Shown: positions 36,193-46,237 of the stretch, one piece after another
Numbering within the stretch: position 1 is the first letter of the stretch
Layout: the number at the start of each line of letters is the position of its first letter
Assembly (NCBI RefSeq): GCF_000163895.2
Contig: NC_016630.1
Location: 806,001 to 870,000 of the forward strand
Direction: 5' to 3'
Length of the DNA: 64,000 bases
Source of the DNA: Filifactor alocis ATCC 35896
Lineage (GTDB): Bacteria > Bacillota > Clostridia > Peptostreptococcales > Filifactoraceae
Made by a program: the position numbers and the translations under genes
The notes under the pieces: generated by a model
Told to the model about the DNA's origin: nothing
What the model saw: only the letters and a program-made list of their open reading frames with translations
Database searches by the model: none

Positions 36193-36309
36193 TGTAAATC
36201 CTCCTTTTTCCATTTCGTTTCTGTAATCATTTATAAAAAGGTGCATCAAGCAGTTCTGCAAAGAAACAGAACTGCCGATACAATTATACCCCAAAATAAA
36301 TTTGGCTTA

Positions 36310-37191
36310 CTACCACTTAATTCCAACGCTTTCGCTTTCTGTTCCTACAACTGTTCCGTATCCGTCTTTTACGAAGGCTTCGAACAATACGCTATGTTGT
36401 TGTCTTCCGTCCATAATATGAACGCTTCTTACACCTTTTTCAATAGCGCTTACGCAAGAATCAACTTTAGGAATCATTCCGCCTGCGATAGTTCCTTTTT
36501 CTTTCAAAGGTGCCACATCTTTTACATTCAAGTAATTGATAACATCTTTGATTTTGATATCGTTGCAAAGTCCTTCGATATCTGTAAGGATGATTAGTTT
36601 TTCAGCTTTCAATGCGGCAGCAAGTTCTCCTGCTGCTGTATCTCCGTTGATGTTATAAGAGTTTCCTTGTCCGTCAGAACCGATTGGTGACACGATTGGA
36701 ATAAATCCTTTGTCAATCAACGCTTCTACAGCTGCAGGATTTACAGATACAACATCTCCTACAAATCCGTAATCTACATCAGATTTTCTTTTTTCACAGT
36801 GATAAATTCCGGCACTTACACCTGAAACTCCAACTGCTTGACCGCCTGCTGCAGTTACTTTTTGTACTAATTCTCCGTTTACTTTTCCGGCTAATACCAT
36901 TTCAACTACTTCGATGACATCTTTGCTTGTTACACGAAGTCCGTTGATAAATTCACTTTGAATTTGCAATTTTTCAAGCAATTGATTAATTGCAGGTCCA
37001 CCACCGTGAGAAATAACCGGTTTCATTCCTAATGCTTGCATCAAAACAACATCTTCCAATACAGCACGTTTTACTTCTTCATTAATCATTGCATTTCCGC
37101 CGAATTTTACAACTACAACTTTGCCTTGATATTGTTTGATATAAGGCATAGCCTCCATTAAAACGGCGATTTTTTCTTGTACATTTGCCAT
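36310..37191 (-). CDS. argB: Acetylglutamate kinase
   Basis: It phosphorylates N-acetylglutamate, the second step of arginine synthesis. The 293-residue protein shows VVVKFGGNAM near the N-terminus, the ISHGGGPAINQ substrate loop, and the GDTAAGELAAALKA and GGMIPKVDSC nucleotide-site motifs of amino acid kinases. The N-terminal KYIQ-type helix suggests a long, possibly arginine-inhibited, form, but that is not certain. It lies between argJ (21 bases) and argD (117 bases). Confidence 0.95.
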   Translation of the reverse strand: MANVQEKIAVLMEAMPYIKQYQGKVVVVKFGGNAMINEEVKRAVLEDVVLMQALGMKPVISHGGGPAINQLLEKLQIQSEFINGLRVTSKDVIEVVEMVLAGKVNGELVQKVTAAGGQAVGVSGVSAGIYHCEKRKSDVDYGFVGDVVSVNPAAVEALIDKGFIPIVSPIGSDGQGNSYNINGDTAAGELAAALKAEKLIILTDIEGLCNDIKIKDVINYLNVKDVAPLKEKGTIAGGMIPKVDSCVSAIEKGVRSVHIMDGRQQHSVLFEAFVKDGYGTVVGTESESVGIKW

Positions 37192-37212
37192 AATATCCTC
37201 CTGAACAAGTGA

Positions 37213-38439
37213 TTAGCTACGGTAATCTCCGTTGATTTTTACATAGTCATATGTTAAGTCGCAACCAAATGCTGTTGCATTGTTATTTCCATCATGGAAG
37301 TCAAGATATACTGTGATATCTTTTTCATTCAATACTTTAGCTGCTTTATCTTCGTCAAAAGAAAGTCCTGCACCTGCTTGCATTACTTGGATTTCTCCGG
37401 CAACACTTCCCAATTTAACATCGATTTTATCTGTTGCGAATTCAGCACCTGAATAACCTGCAGCAGAAATTACACGACCCCAGTTAGCATCTTTTCCGAA
37501 AATAGCACATTTGAATAGGTTTGATCCTGCTACTGCACGAGCTACTAATCTTGCATCATGTTCTGTCGGAAGATTTTGTGCTTCCACTACTACTAAGTGA
37601 GAAGCTCCTTCTCCGTCAGCAGCAATCTTTTTAGCCATTTCCATGTTTACATATTCAATTGCTTCATAGAATTTTTTCTTATCGTCTTCTGATTTTACTT
37701 CAACACCTGATTTTCCGTTAGCCATAACTACGAAACTATCGTTTGTGCTTGTGTCTCCGTCAACTGTTAACATATTGTAGCTCTTATCAACTGCTCTTGT
37801 TAACATATCTTGTAAATCTGCTTGAGCGATAACAGCGTCTGTTGTCAAATATCCTAACATTGTAGCCATGTTTGGATGAATCATTCCTGATCCTTTTGCC
37901 ATAGCTCCGATTGTAACTGTTCCGCCGGATAATTCCAATTCAAAAGAGATTTCTTTTGGAACTGTATCTGTTGTCATGATTGCTTGTTCAGCAATATGTC
38001 CGTTATCTTTGCTCAATGTAGGAGCAATTGCTTTGATTCCTTCTAACATTCTTTCTAATGGAAGATGTACTCCGATAACTCCTGTAGAGCATACGAATAC
38101 TTCTTCTGATTTAAGATTTAATTCTTTAGCAGTGCAATCAGCTAAAGCTCTTGCATCTTCTAATCCTTTTTTTCCTGTTGCGGCATTAGCGTTTCCGCTG
38201 TTTACAACAACTGCACGGATTTTTCCGTTTTTCAATACTTCTCTACAGTAAAGTACAGGTGGAGCTGCGAATTTATTTGTTGTAAATACACCTGCTGCCA
38301 CAGCATCTACTTCAGAGAATAAAATAGCCATATCTAATTTACCGGATTTATTTCCTTTAACATCACAAGCTTTTGCACCGGCTGTAAAACCTTTTGGCGC
38401 TGTGATTCCTCCATCGACAAAACGATATGTATTATTCAT
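37213..38439 (-). CDS. argJ: Bifunctional ornithine acetyltransferase / N-acetylglutamate synthase
   Basis: It moves the acetyl group from acetylornithine to glutamate, so arginine synthesis runs as a cycle and argA and argE are not required. The self-cleavage motif is visible in HPNMATMLGYLTTDA, where the chain splits before the Thr to give two subunits. The length of 408 residues is normal. Whether it also uses acetyl-CoA (bifunctional) cannot be told from sequence. It is the second gene of the operon. Confidence 0.94.
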   Translation of the reverse strand: MNNTYRFVDGGITAPKGFTAGAKACDVKGNKSGKLDMAILFSEVDAVAAGVFTTNKFAAPPVLYCREVLKNGKIRAVVVNSGNANAATGKKGLEDARALADCTAKELNLKSEEVFVCSTGVIGVHLPLERMLEGIKAIAPTLSKDNGHIAEQAIMTTDTVPKEISFELELSGGTVTIGAMAKGSGMIHPNMATMLGYLTTDAVIAQADLQDMLTRAVDKSYNMLTVDGDTSTNDSFVVMANGKSGVEVKSEDDKKKFYEAIEYVNMEMAKKIAADGEGASHLVVVEAQNLPTEHDARLVARAVAGSNLFKCAIFGKDANWGRVISAAGYSGAEFATDKIDVKLGSVAGEIQVMQAGAGLSFDEDKAAKVLNEKDITVYLDFHDGNNNATAFGCDLTYDYVKINGDYRS

Positions 38440-38500
38440 ACATATTCCTCCTTCAATTACAATTCTTAATCAACTGTTTCTTCGTTCCAATTCCTATTTC

Positions 38501-39550
38501 TTATGGGAATGTTGGAGCAAGTTTTAATCCTGTTGTTTCTTCTAATCCGAAGATAATGTTCATGTTTTGGATAGCTTGTCCAGCAGCACCTTTACCGATG
38601 TTATCGATTACAGAGCAGATGATGATTCTTTGTGTTCTTGGTTCATAAGCTGCTGCAAGGTGGCAGTGGTTAGTAGCTACAGTCCATTTTGTATTTGGCC
38701 AATCTCCTGCTTTGTGAGGGAATACAAATGGTTCATCTTTATAGTATTTCACATATAATTCGTAGATTTCTTCATCTGTCATAGGTCTCTTCAAGTTTCC
38801 GTAAATTGTAACATGGATTCCTCTTGGCATTGGAGCTAAGTGAGGTGTAAAGATAATTTTAGATGGTTCTCCGCCAATCATTTCGATACTTTGTTCGATT
38901 TCAGGAGTATGTCTGTGTCCTGCAACTCCGTAAGCTTTGAAGTTTCCATCTTGCACCATGTGAAGTTTAGAAAAATCAGGTCTTCTTCCTGCTCCTGTTG
39001 TTCCGCTCACTGCTTCAACGATAACAGAGTCTTTTTCAATCAAATGATTGTCGATGAATGGATACAATCCTAATGCAGATGCAGTTGGGTAACATCCTGG
39101 ATTAGAAATCAAGCTTTTTCCTTTGATTTGATCTCTCCAAATTTCAGGAATAGAGTATACAGCATCTCTACACATTTGCGGATAATCACATTTTACTTTG
39201 TACCATTGTTCCCAAACATTAGAATCTCTGAAACGAATGTCAGCTCCGAAGTCAATTACTTTTACTCCTTTTGCCAAAGCTTTTTCAGCAATTGGGAATA
39301 CATTTCCCGGATTTACTGCTAAGAAAAGTACATCTGTTCCGTTCAAAATTGTTTCTACATCTTCTTCGCTGTCTGATAATAATACTGCATCGTAAAATCC
39401 TTGTAATGCAGGGTGTACTTCTGTGATGTGTAATCCTGAAGAGAATCCGTCCGCTACATAAGCTAATTCTGTTTCAGGGTGATTTATCATCATTCTTAAC
39501 ATCTCACCGCCGGCATTACTTGCCGCACCAATCATTGAAAATCTAATCAT
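38501..39550 (-). CDS. argC: N-acetyl-gamma-glutamyl-phosphate reductase
   Basis: It reduces acetylglutamyl phosphate with NADPH. The 349-residue protein has the N-terminal nucleotide motif GAASNAGGEMLRM and the active-site Cys in SNPGCYPTASALGL. It is the first gene of argC-argJ-argB-argD. The four genes are on one strand between a promoter and a terminator, so they form one operon. Confidence 0.95.
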   Translation of the reverse strand: MIRFSMIGAASNAGGEMLRMMINHPETELAYVADGFSSGLHITEVHPALQGFYDAVLLSDSEEDVETILNGTDVLFLAVNPGNVFPIAEKALAKGVKVIDFGADIRFRDSNVWEQWYKVKCDYPQMCRDAVYSIPEIWRDQIKGKSLISNPGCYPTASALGLYPFIDNHLIEKDSVIVEAVSGTTGAGRRPDFSKLHMVQDGNFKAYGVAGHRHTPEIEQSIEMIGGEPSKIIFTPHLAPMPRGIHVTIYGNLKRPMTDEEIYELYVKYYKDEPFVFPHKAGDWPNTKWTVATNHCHLAAAYEPRTQRIIICSVIDNIGKGAAGQAIQNMNIIFGLEETTGLKLAPTFP

Positions 39551-39637
39551 TTTTTATTGCCTCCCTTTAATTTGTTAAACCATTCTTAAAATTTGTGCAT
39601 GATTCATCTTTATATCCATTTTACATACCACACTAAT

Positions 39638-39666
39638 ATAATAAGCATTTTTCTGTTTAATTTCAA
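39638..39666 (-). promoter_or_regulatory. Promoter of the argCJBD operon
   Basis: Read on the minus strand, TTGAAA (39661-39666) and TATTAT (39638-39643) are 17 bases apart, about 90 bases before argC. The leader contains TGAATCATGCA, but it does not fit the spacing of an ArgR box, so regulation by arginine is not shown. Confidence 0.6.
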
Positions 39667-39690
39667 GGGGATTTATAGGGAATTTCATAA

Positions 39691-39724
39691 AAAAATCTTG
39701 TGTTTATTGAAAACACAAGATTTT
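39691..39724 (-). terminator. Terminator of the copper-amine-oxidase-fold gene
   Basis: AAAATCTTGTGTTT (39692-39705) pairs perfectly with AAACACAAGATTTT (39711-39724), followed by seven T on the minus strand. It separates this gene from the arg promoter. Confidence 0.88.
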
Positions 39725-39805
39725 GATAAAAAAGAATTTTTCTTAATTTTACAGAAAAATAAAAATTTTTATTTGTGACACTTATCCACTTCATTCTACG
39801 GTTTG

Positions 39806-40669
39806 TTATTTCAATGCCGAGTTGTATTGTTCTTGGGAAATGGATGTGATGGCAAGTGCAGATCCTTTTGAAGATTTCAGCATATAATAAGTACGATTTC
39901 CGTTGATTTTTTCAATCGAAAATGTTCCGTTTAGAATATCCGATGTGAAGGTAATTTGATTTCCTTTCACCTGATACGTTCCCAAAACCGGTTTTTTGGA
40001 TGCTAAGTTCATAATTTCAAAAGCTCCGTTATTTTGTAACTTTGCAACAAATTTCGCTTTGCTCAAATTTTGCATCGCAAAAGCACCCTTCAATTCTTTG
40101 GAAAATTGGCCTGTTTGTTCTGTCGGCCCGTCTTGCGGCTTAGGGTTAGGAGTAGGCTTCGGTGTAGGTTGCGGCGGTTGCGGTTGATTCGTGTCGGAAG
40201 AAACATTCTTCAATTCATCCATTTCTTTACTTCCGACAGACAAATAATATTCTTCCGACATTATTTTTACTGTCTTGCTGCTTGCATGCCAACCGACATG
40301 ATATCCCAATTTTTCAGAAATAAAGGAAAGCGGCACCAAGGTGCTGGAATTCAGGATAACCGGCGGAACTTCCACTGTCTGTGGTTCTCCGTTGACGAAA
40401 CATACATTGTTTCCGATGGACAAAATAATCGTGGTGTCTCCTTTTACCCCTGTAATCGTTTTCGTCTCTTTGTCCCATTGTATCATGTCTGCACCGAGTT
40501 CCTCAAAGACTGCACGAAACGGAACCATAGTACGATTCTCCATTATGATTGCACCGGCACCGTTTTTCATCGGTTTGCCGTCAATCTGAATATTGACATT
40601 CGTATCTGCAAATGATGTCGTTCCCGTCAGCATAAACAAAGCCAACCCTACGCTTGCAATTCTTTTCAT
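39806..40669 (-). CDS. Exported copper-amine-oxidase N-terminal-domain (stalk) protein
   Basis: The protein has 287 residues. A signal peptide ends in SFA near residue 21. Residues about 25-145 are the domain known as copper amine oxidase N-terminal (PF07833), seen in NRTMVPFRAVFEELGADMIQWD and STLVPLSFISEKLGYHVGWH. It has no catalytic part; the domain is a surface module in Firmicutes. A proline-rich linker (QPQPPQPTPKPTPNPKPQ) leads to a C-terminal beta domain that I do not recognise. It starts 12 bases after the TolC-like gene and is cotranscribed with it. Confidence 0.82.
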   Translation of the reverse strand: MKRIASVGLALFMLTGTTSFADTNVNIQIDGKPMKNGAGAIIMENRTMVPFRAVFEELGADMIQWDKETKTITGVKGDTTIILSIGNNVCFVNGEPQTVEVPPVILNSSTLVPLSFISEKLGYHVGWHASSKTVKIMSEEYYLSVGSKEMDELKNVSSDTNQPQPPQPTPKPTPNPKPQDGPTEQTGQFSKELKGAFAMQNLSKAKFVAKLQNNGAFEIMNLASKKPVLGTYQVKGNQITFTSDILNGTFSIEKINGNRTYYMLKSSKGSALAITSISQEQYNSALK

Positions 40670-40681
40670 AACACTTTCCTC

Positions 40682-41812
40682 CTACTTTTTGTCATATAAC
40701 TTTTCATATCCATCGATACTTTGATACATTGAAAGCACTGCATCTAAATATCCTTTTTCCTTTGTATAATACTCTTTTTCGGAATTTAAAAACTCATTTT
40801 TGCTTATTTTTCCCAACTTTTTCTTCAACTCTGAATTGGAATAAGCTTTTTTCTCCTGTTCCAACTCTTGTTGTTTTGTTGATAAATCCATAAATTGTTG
40901 GATATTCCCCAAATAGGTCTTCTTCAATTGAAGAGTCAGCTTATCTTCCGCCTCTTGATAGTTTTCTTCTTTTTCAATAAGATTGATTTTTTCGCGAATC
41001 TTTTCTTTTTCCGCTTCTGTTTCCCAACTGTTTTTCAGCTTTTCTTCCGCTTTTTTCTTCCTGTCCAACTCTTCTTTTTGGTCTTTTAACCGCTTTAGCT
41101 CAGATAATTCCTTGGATGTCAAATAAAAAGGAACCGCAATGGAGTTTTTCCCCTCTCCCACTCGTTGGACAATTTCTTCTTGATTCAGTCGGTATCTCAA
41201 CGAAACCGGATATCCCAACAAACGGTTCAAATCCTCATATCGTTGTTGCAATAACAGTTCTTCTCTCTTCAGTTGCAGTTTATGCTCTTCCAATGCCGAC
41301 AACTCTTTCTGTAACTCTACCTGTGTTTTTTTCCCCAATTCATAGGCACGCTTTTGTCCTTCTACTCGCACTTTTTGATACTCCACCTGATTTTTGGCAA
41401 GAAAAACTTTGTTCTGTTGTTGCAATAACTCCAAAAAAGATTCAATGGCAAGCTTTTCATTCTTATCTCTCATCTCATCCAACAGCTTAGAAAGTTCTTT
41501 TTTTGCGTTGACAGGATCGTATGACACATCATCGTTATAAAAATACTTTACAACCTCATTGCCTTCCTTGTCTATCATCACATACCGTTTGCCGTATCTG
41601 TCTTGATAATCCTCTATCATTTTTTTCAATTCTGCCTGTTTATTATCATAATGTTCCTGTCCGTAAATATATTTTCTTGACTGTTCTCTCACTGCTGTGA
41701 TTGTCATTTCTGTCGGCATAACAGCATTCACTGACGCCTTTTGACCGAATATCGGCTGCACCATGCTGAAAGACAACAACAAAGAACAACCGAATGCCAT
41801 TATTTTCTTCAT
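40682..41812 (-). CDS. TolC-like coiled-coil exported protein 1
   Basis: The protein has 376 residues. A signal peptide ends near FGQ at residue 24. The rest is almost all charged helix, with heptad-rich segments at about 100-200 and 235-370, and a short non-helical piece between them (RLLGYPVSLRYRL). This is the plan of the outer-membrane efflux/TolC family, though much shorter than TolC and without clear beta-barrel strands. A similar protein is encoded at 61388-62488. In a monoderm cell it may form a wall-spanning or adaptor-binding helix bundle for the MacAB-like genes upstream. A separate terminator lies between. Confidence 0.7.
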   Translation of the reverse strand: MKKIMAFGCSLLLSFSMVQPIFGQKASVNAVMPTEMTITAVREQSRKYIYGQEHYDNKQAELKKMIEDYQDRYGKRYVMIDKEGNEVVKYFYNDDVSYDPVNAKKELSKLLDEMRDKNEKLAIESFLELLQQQNKVFLAKNQVEYQKVRVEGQKRAYELGKKTQVELQKELSALEEHKLQLKREELLLQQRYEDLNRLLGYPVSLRYRLNQEEIVQRVGEGKNSIAVPFYLTSKELSELKRLKDQKEELDRKKKAEEKLKNSWETEAEKEKIREKINLIEKEENYQEAEDKLTLQLKKTYLGNIQQFMDLSTKQQELEQEKKAYSNSELKKKLGKISKNEFLNSEKEYYTKEKGYLDAVLSMYQSIDGYEKLYDKK

Positions 41813-42199
41813 CTGCTCTCCTCCTTACCGCGCATGATAAAAAATATCATGCTTTATCATCATTTCTTCATTAATTTCTAAAAATTGTTTCCACTTTGTT
41901 TTCAACACTGTTATCTGTTTGAATTGCCTTATGTCATCATGCCGATTCGGTATCCGTCATTTTACTCTCTTACATCGATGTAGCATGTTCATCACTTGAA
42001 TAAGGGTGAGATTTTAACAGGAATTCCTTTGAATCAGAATTTATGACAATTGAAGCGAATTTTAGTATCAAAAACTTTCCATCCTAAAAATTTTTCATTT
42101 CCTAACATATCCAGTATAACAAACTATCGTTTCAACTTGATTACAAATCGGTATCATTTTTTCGAAAATTTTTTAAAATATCTTTACTTATCCATACAA
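41813..42199. other. Upstream region of the TolC-like gene
   Basis: No gene is seen. GAATTTTAGTATCAAAAA near 42058 resembles the IS-like end seen at 1.49, 18.3 and 62.65 kb. Confidence 0.4.
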
Positions 42200-42256
42200 C
42201 ATAAAAGACAAACCGAACTCTCAAAAATTTCTCTTTCGCTCAGCTTGTCTTTTATG
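42200..42256 (-). terminator. Candidate terminator of the MacAB-like genes
   Basis: CATAAAAGACAA (42200-42211) and TTGTCTTTTATG (42245-42256) form a perfect 12-bp inverted repeat with a 33-base loop, 24 bases after the permease stop. The T run is weak. Confidence 0.45.
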
Positions 42257-42279
42257 ATAACTACTCTAAACAGTAGATT

Positions 42280-43509
42280 CTATTCATATCTCAATGCTTC
42301 AATCGGATCCAATTTCGCCGCTCTTTTTGCAGGATACAGTCCAAAGAACATTCCGACAAGTGATGAAAAGATAACTGCTCCCACAATGACCGGAATGTTA
42401 ATTTTCAAATCCACTTTCGCCAAAATTGCTCCCAACTTTCCGATTCCAAGTCCTACAACAATCCCAATCAACCCTCCAATCAATGACAAAATGCTGGATT
42501 CGATAAGAAATTGAAATAAAATATTTTTTGTCTTAGCACCCAATGCTTTTCTAATACCGATTTCTCTGGTTCTCTCTGTAACGGATACCAACATAATGTT
42601 CATAATTCCGATTCCTCCGACAATCAGAGAAATGGATGCAATGACTCCGATTCCAAGCGAAATCAAACTCAACATACCGTTGATTTGGGAAGCTTGTTTT
42701 TCTACAGATTCCTGACGATAAGAATCTTTCGGTACTCCCTTCGTTGCAATCAAAAAGTCCCCTACTTCTTTCACAAGTTGCTCCTGAGAAATTGACATAT
42801 CTTTACGATGATAAAAACTGATATATCCCACACCGAATTCTGACTCTACATCAAACAGAGTGTAAGGAACATAACAAGTTATTTTGTTCTTATCGGAAAT
42901 CCCAATCTGTTGAGCAAATGCCGAAACTGTTTCTTCTACTACACCTACCACAGTAAGTTCTTTTACGCTGTCACCGAAATCAATTTCCAATTTTTGACCG
43001 ATAACATCCACTCCGCCCGCAACTTCCTGTGCCAATTTTTTGTCAATAACAATAACATCATTTTCTTGTTCGACATCCTCTTCCGTAATCATCCTGCCCT
43101 CTACTATGCTGATATTGGATCTCTGTTCCAACAATCCTCCTCTTGCCCCTGTCAAAGCAATCGTATATTTTTTATTACCAAATTTTCTTTCTATTTCCTT
43201 ACTGGCGTTTCCGGGAACCATATACACAATCTTATCACCAAATTTCTCTTCCACTGCCCGGAAATCATCCATCGTAAAATACTCATCATCTCCGTGTTCT
43301 TCTTTTTCCCAACTCAGTGCAATAAAAATTTGATTTGTCCCAATGTTATCTATTTCCTTGCCCATAATTGACTTGATACTGTCTCCGATTGCCGTGATTC
43401 CGATCACGGAACCAATCCCAATCACAATGCCGAGCATTGTCAAAAAGGAACGCATCCGATTCACACGAACTGCGGATAATGCTAACAAAAAACTTTCTTT
43501 AATAAGCAT
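42280..43509 (-). CDS. MacB-like ABC transporter permease (FtsX family)
   Basis: The protein has 409 residues. It has one N-terminal membrane helix (MRSFLTMLGIVIGIGSVIGI), a large extracytoplasmic MacB core domain (about 50-270) and three C-terminal helices, with the conserved ERTREIGIRKALGAK loop. The frame is open 36 codons further upstream into the ATPase gene, but GGAGGAGTAAG before ATG 43509 decides the start, one base after the ATPase stop. With the ATPase and adaptor upstream it forms a tripartite transporter; substrate unknown. Confidence 0.88.
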   Translation of the reverse strand: MLIKESFLLALSAVRVNRMRSFLTMLGIVIGIGSVIGITAIGDSIKSIMGKEIDNIGTNQIFIALSWEKEEHGDDEYFTMDDFRAVEEKFGDKIVYMVPGNASKEIERKFGNKKYTIALTGARGGLLEQRSNISIVEGRMITEEDVEQENDVIVIDKKLAQEVAGGVDVIGQKLEIDFGDSVKELTVVGVVEETVSAFAQQIGISDKNKITCYVPYTLFDVESEFGVGYISFYHRKDMSISQEQLVKEVGDFLIATKGVPKDSYRQESVEKQASQINGMLSLISLGIGVIASISLIVGGIGIMNIMLVSVTERTREIGIRKALGAKTKNILFQFLIESSILSLIGGLIGIVVGLGIGKLGAILAKVDLKINIPVIVGAVIFSSLVGMFFGLYPAKRAAKLDPIEALRYE

Positions 43510-43510
43510 C

Positions 43511-44227
43511 TTACTCCTCCTTTGTCCTTCGGTTATCTGCATCTTGTACCACCTGTCCGTCTCTGAATGTGATAATTCGATTTGTAAATGCAGCAATTTC
43601 CGGTTCATGTGTAACAACGATAACAGTATTTCCTTCTCTATTCAGTTGTGTAAAAATATCCATAATTTCAACTGACGATTTGCTGTCTAATGCTCCTGTC
43701 GGTTCGTCAGCAAAAATAATTGACGGTCTGTTTGCCAAAGCCCTTGCAATAGCAACTCTTTGTTTTTGTCCCCCGGACAATTCGTTCGGCATATGAGCAT
43801 ATCTGTCTGCCAAGCCTACTTTTCCAAGTAATTCCATCGCCCGTTCCTCACGCACTGATGCCTTTACTTTTGCATAAACCATAGGAAGCTCCACATTTTT
43901 CAATGCGCTGGTGCGTGATATCAAGTTAAAGGACTGAAATACAAAACCGATATTTAAATTTCGTATTTCGGACAGTTCATCATCTGTCTTATCTTTGATA
44001 TCAATTCCTTCCAAGTAATAGTTTCCTGAAGAAGGTCTGTCCAAACATCCCAGAATGTTCATTAAAGTAGATTTCCCCGATCCGGAAGTTCCCATGATTG
44101 CTACAAAATCTCCTCGGCAAATCTCCAAATTGATTCCCCGAAGCGCATGCACTTCCACTTCACCGTTGCGATATACTTTCTTCAAGTCCTCTACCCTGAT
44201 TACAACTTTTTTGTCATTATTCGGCAA
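43511..44227 (-). CDS. MacB/LolD-like ABC transporter ATPase
   Basis: It is a single ATPase domain of about 238 residues. Walker A GTSGSGKST, signature LSGGQKQR, Walker B IIFADEPTGALD and the switch VTHEPE are intact. The DEPTGALD form is typical of the LolD/MacB/FtsE group. The first codon is not ATG: TTG 44227 has AAGG eight bases upstream, while GTG 44236 has no spaced site. The start overlaps the end of the adaptor gene, so the two are translationally coupled. Confidence 0.9.
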   Translation of the reverse strand: MPNNDKKVVIRVEDLKKVYRNGEVEVHALRGINLEICRGDFVAIMGTSGSGKSTLMNILGCLDRPSSGNYYLEGIDIKDKTDDELSEIRNLNIGFVFQSFNLISRTSALKNVELPMVYAKVKASVREERAMELLGKVGLADRYAHMPNELSGGQKQRVAIARALANRPSIIFADEPTGALDSKSSVEIMDIFTQLNREGNTVIVVTHEPEIAAFTNRIITFRDGQVVQDADNRRTKEE

Positions 44228-45581
44228 TTGTTTCACCTTCTTTAGTTTCCTGAGGAGCTGCGTTGTTCAATTCTTGTTCCTCTCTCACTTTACTTCCTTC
44301 TTGCAAGATTTTTTCTCCACTACTGTTCAAAACAATCTTGTCGCCTTCTTTGAGGTCATCTGACATTACCTCTGTATAGAACGCATCCTGCAAATTAATT
44401 TGTACAGGTACCTTCTTCACTGTGTTATCTTCCAACACTTTGTACACATAATGGTTGTTTCCTTCCAAATCTGCATGAACTGCTTCTGACGGAACTGCTT
44501 TGATTCCTTTTTTACTTGCAATCATAATCTTTGATTTTGCGGTTACTCCCGGAATCAAAACATCGCTTTTTTCTGTAATCTTGATTGTAACCGGAATTAC
44601 TTTTTTTGTACCGGAAGCATCTTTATTTTCACCCGACGGTGCGATGCTGTCGACTACTCCCACCAATGTTTTCTTTCCGAGAATATTGGAAGAAACGGTA
44701 ACCTGTTGTCCAAGTTTAATCTTTTCGATTTGATGTTCTCCTACACGAACTTTTACATTCAAATTTACCAAATCTTCAATGACAAACATCGCCGCTTTAT
44801 TTTCAGTATCAGCTGCATACCTTCCCAATTTTGCATTCACTCTGGTAATTGTTCCGTTAATTGGACTTTTAATTAAGGTTTTTTCAATATCTTTTTGTTT
44901 CATTGCAATTGTATTTCTGTCCAAACTGATACTTTTCTTTTGTGATTCGGTAGGCACAACTTTTCCGTTTACTGTATGGAAACCGTCCACTGCAACAACT
45001 GCTTTTTCATACGCTTGTTTCGCTAAAATAAACTCATCCTCCGAAATCGCGCCTGCCTCAACCAAACTTTGGCTTTGATCCAAAACTCTCTTTGCTTCAT
45101 TCATTGTAATAACAGCATTATCATAGTTTGTTTGTTGTTGACGCACAGCTTCATCTGTTGTCAATTTGGACAACTCCAACTTCTGTTGCGCTTGAGAAAT
45201 TTCATTTCGGATATCTGTGCTGTCGAGCACCGCCAAAACTTGACCCTTCGTGACATAATCTCCTTCTTTGACATTGATTTGTAGAATTTTGTTGTTCAAA
45301 ACGGAAGTCACTTCTGCTGTTTCTGAACCGGATACAGGTCCTTCTACCAATAATGTTTCTTCAATATCCCTTGTGGTCACATTTCCCATCTTTACAGGAA
45401 TATCAACTTGTTGTTTCGGACTCAAAAAATTCTTTGCTCCATATCCCCCTGCCAAAACAAGCAACGCAAGAAAGATATATTTTTTCTTTACTCTTTTTTT
45501 CCACGATTTCTTTTGTTTGAATTTTATTTCTTCTGTTGCAGGTACATCGGTTGTAGCCATCAACTCTTTACTTTGTTCCAT
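44217..45581 (-). CDS. MacA-like membrane fusion protein
   Basis: The 454-residue protein has one membrane anchor near residue 35-50 (KKYIFLALLVLAGGYGA). It then has a lipoyl-like strand pair (NVKEGDYVTKGQVLAVLD), a helical hairpin of about 80 residues, and barrel domains with KSPINGTITRVNAKLG. AGGAG before ATG 45581 gives the start. It is the first gene of the adaptor-ATPase-permease set. The adaptor would bridge the permease and a partner outside; the TolC-like protein downstream is the obvious candidate. Confidence 0.88.
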   Translation of the reverse strand: MEQSKELMATTDVPATEEIKFKQKKSWKKRVKKKYIFLALLVLAGGYGAKNFLSPKQQVDIPVKMGNVTTRDIEETLLVEGPVSGSETAEVTSVLNNKILQINVKEGDYVTKGQVLAVLDSTDIRNEISQAQQKLELSKLTTDEAVRQQQTNYDNAVITMNEAKRVLDQSQSLVEAGAISEDEFILAKQAYEKAVVAVDGFHTVNGKVVPTESQKKSISLDRNTIAMKQKDIEKTLIKSPINGTITRVNAKLGRYAADTENKAAMFVIEDLVNLNVKVRVGEHQIEKIKLGQQVTVSSNILGKKTLVGVVDSIAPSGENKDASGTKKVIPVTIKITEKSDVLIPGVTAKSKIMIASKKGIKAVPSEAVHADLEGNNHYVYKVLEDNTVKKVPVQINLQDAFYTEVMSDDLKEGDKIVLNSSGEKILQEGSKVREEQELNNAAPQETKEGETIAE

Positions 45582-46237
45582 ATGTTTCAAATCTCCTCTC
45601 AATCTTATACACTCTGTCTCTATTTACAAAGAAATGAATCTATTTGTAAAAATTAAACTGTACTTTATTTTTAATACAATTATACATTAATAAATCGTAA
45701 TGTCCGTTACAAAGCTATTACAAATCAGTAGTTTTTTTTCGAAAAATTTTCTGTTTTTAAGGTTCTGTAGTTTACATTTTTTCCATAATTGTTTAAACTG
45801 GATAAGAATGCGTCCTATTTTGGGTCTATCTTGCAAAAAATATCATCTATCGCAAAAAGATGCGCTTGGTTTCATCATCGGCTTCTTAATGAAACGTTGT
45901 CTAATACTGAAACTTAACTGAACCGTCATGCCTTCAAATGGGAAAGTTTCATCCTGTTTCATTGAAAAAAGCGGAATCGGTATTCATTCTATGAATCGAA
46001 ATTTCAAGTTATGATATAGGACAAGTGCACCCACGAATCGTATTCGCTCAACTTTAACTAATGTTGGACGAAAAATATGATTGAAACAGCATCTTGTTCC
46101 AATTCCGACTGATGTTAGATAATGAATTTGTCAATTATTTTTTGCAATCTATATTCACAGATATATATTCCCATTCTATAAAAATAAAAACATTTATGGG
46201 AAAATTTTCATACTACTACAACAAGGATGTGATTTTT
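45582..46237. other. Divergent intergenic region
   Basis: No gene is seen. The frame of the ClC gene is open upstream to 46094, but it has no ribosome binding site there. A perfect TATAAT on the minus strand near 45680 may serve the MacA-like gene. AATACTGAAACTTAA near 45905 recalls sequence beside the IS remnant at 18.12 kb. Confidence 0.45.

Noticed and set aside
39560..39640. An ArgR box before argC
   Set aside because: TGAATCATGCA has the right half-sites only in part and the wrong spacing.
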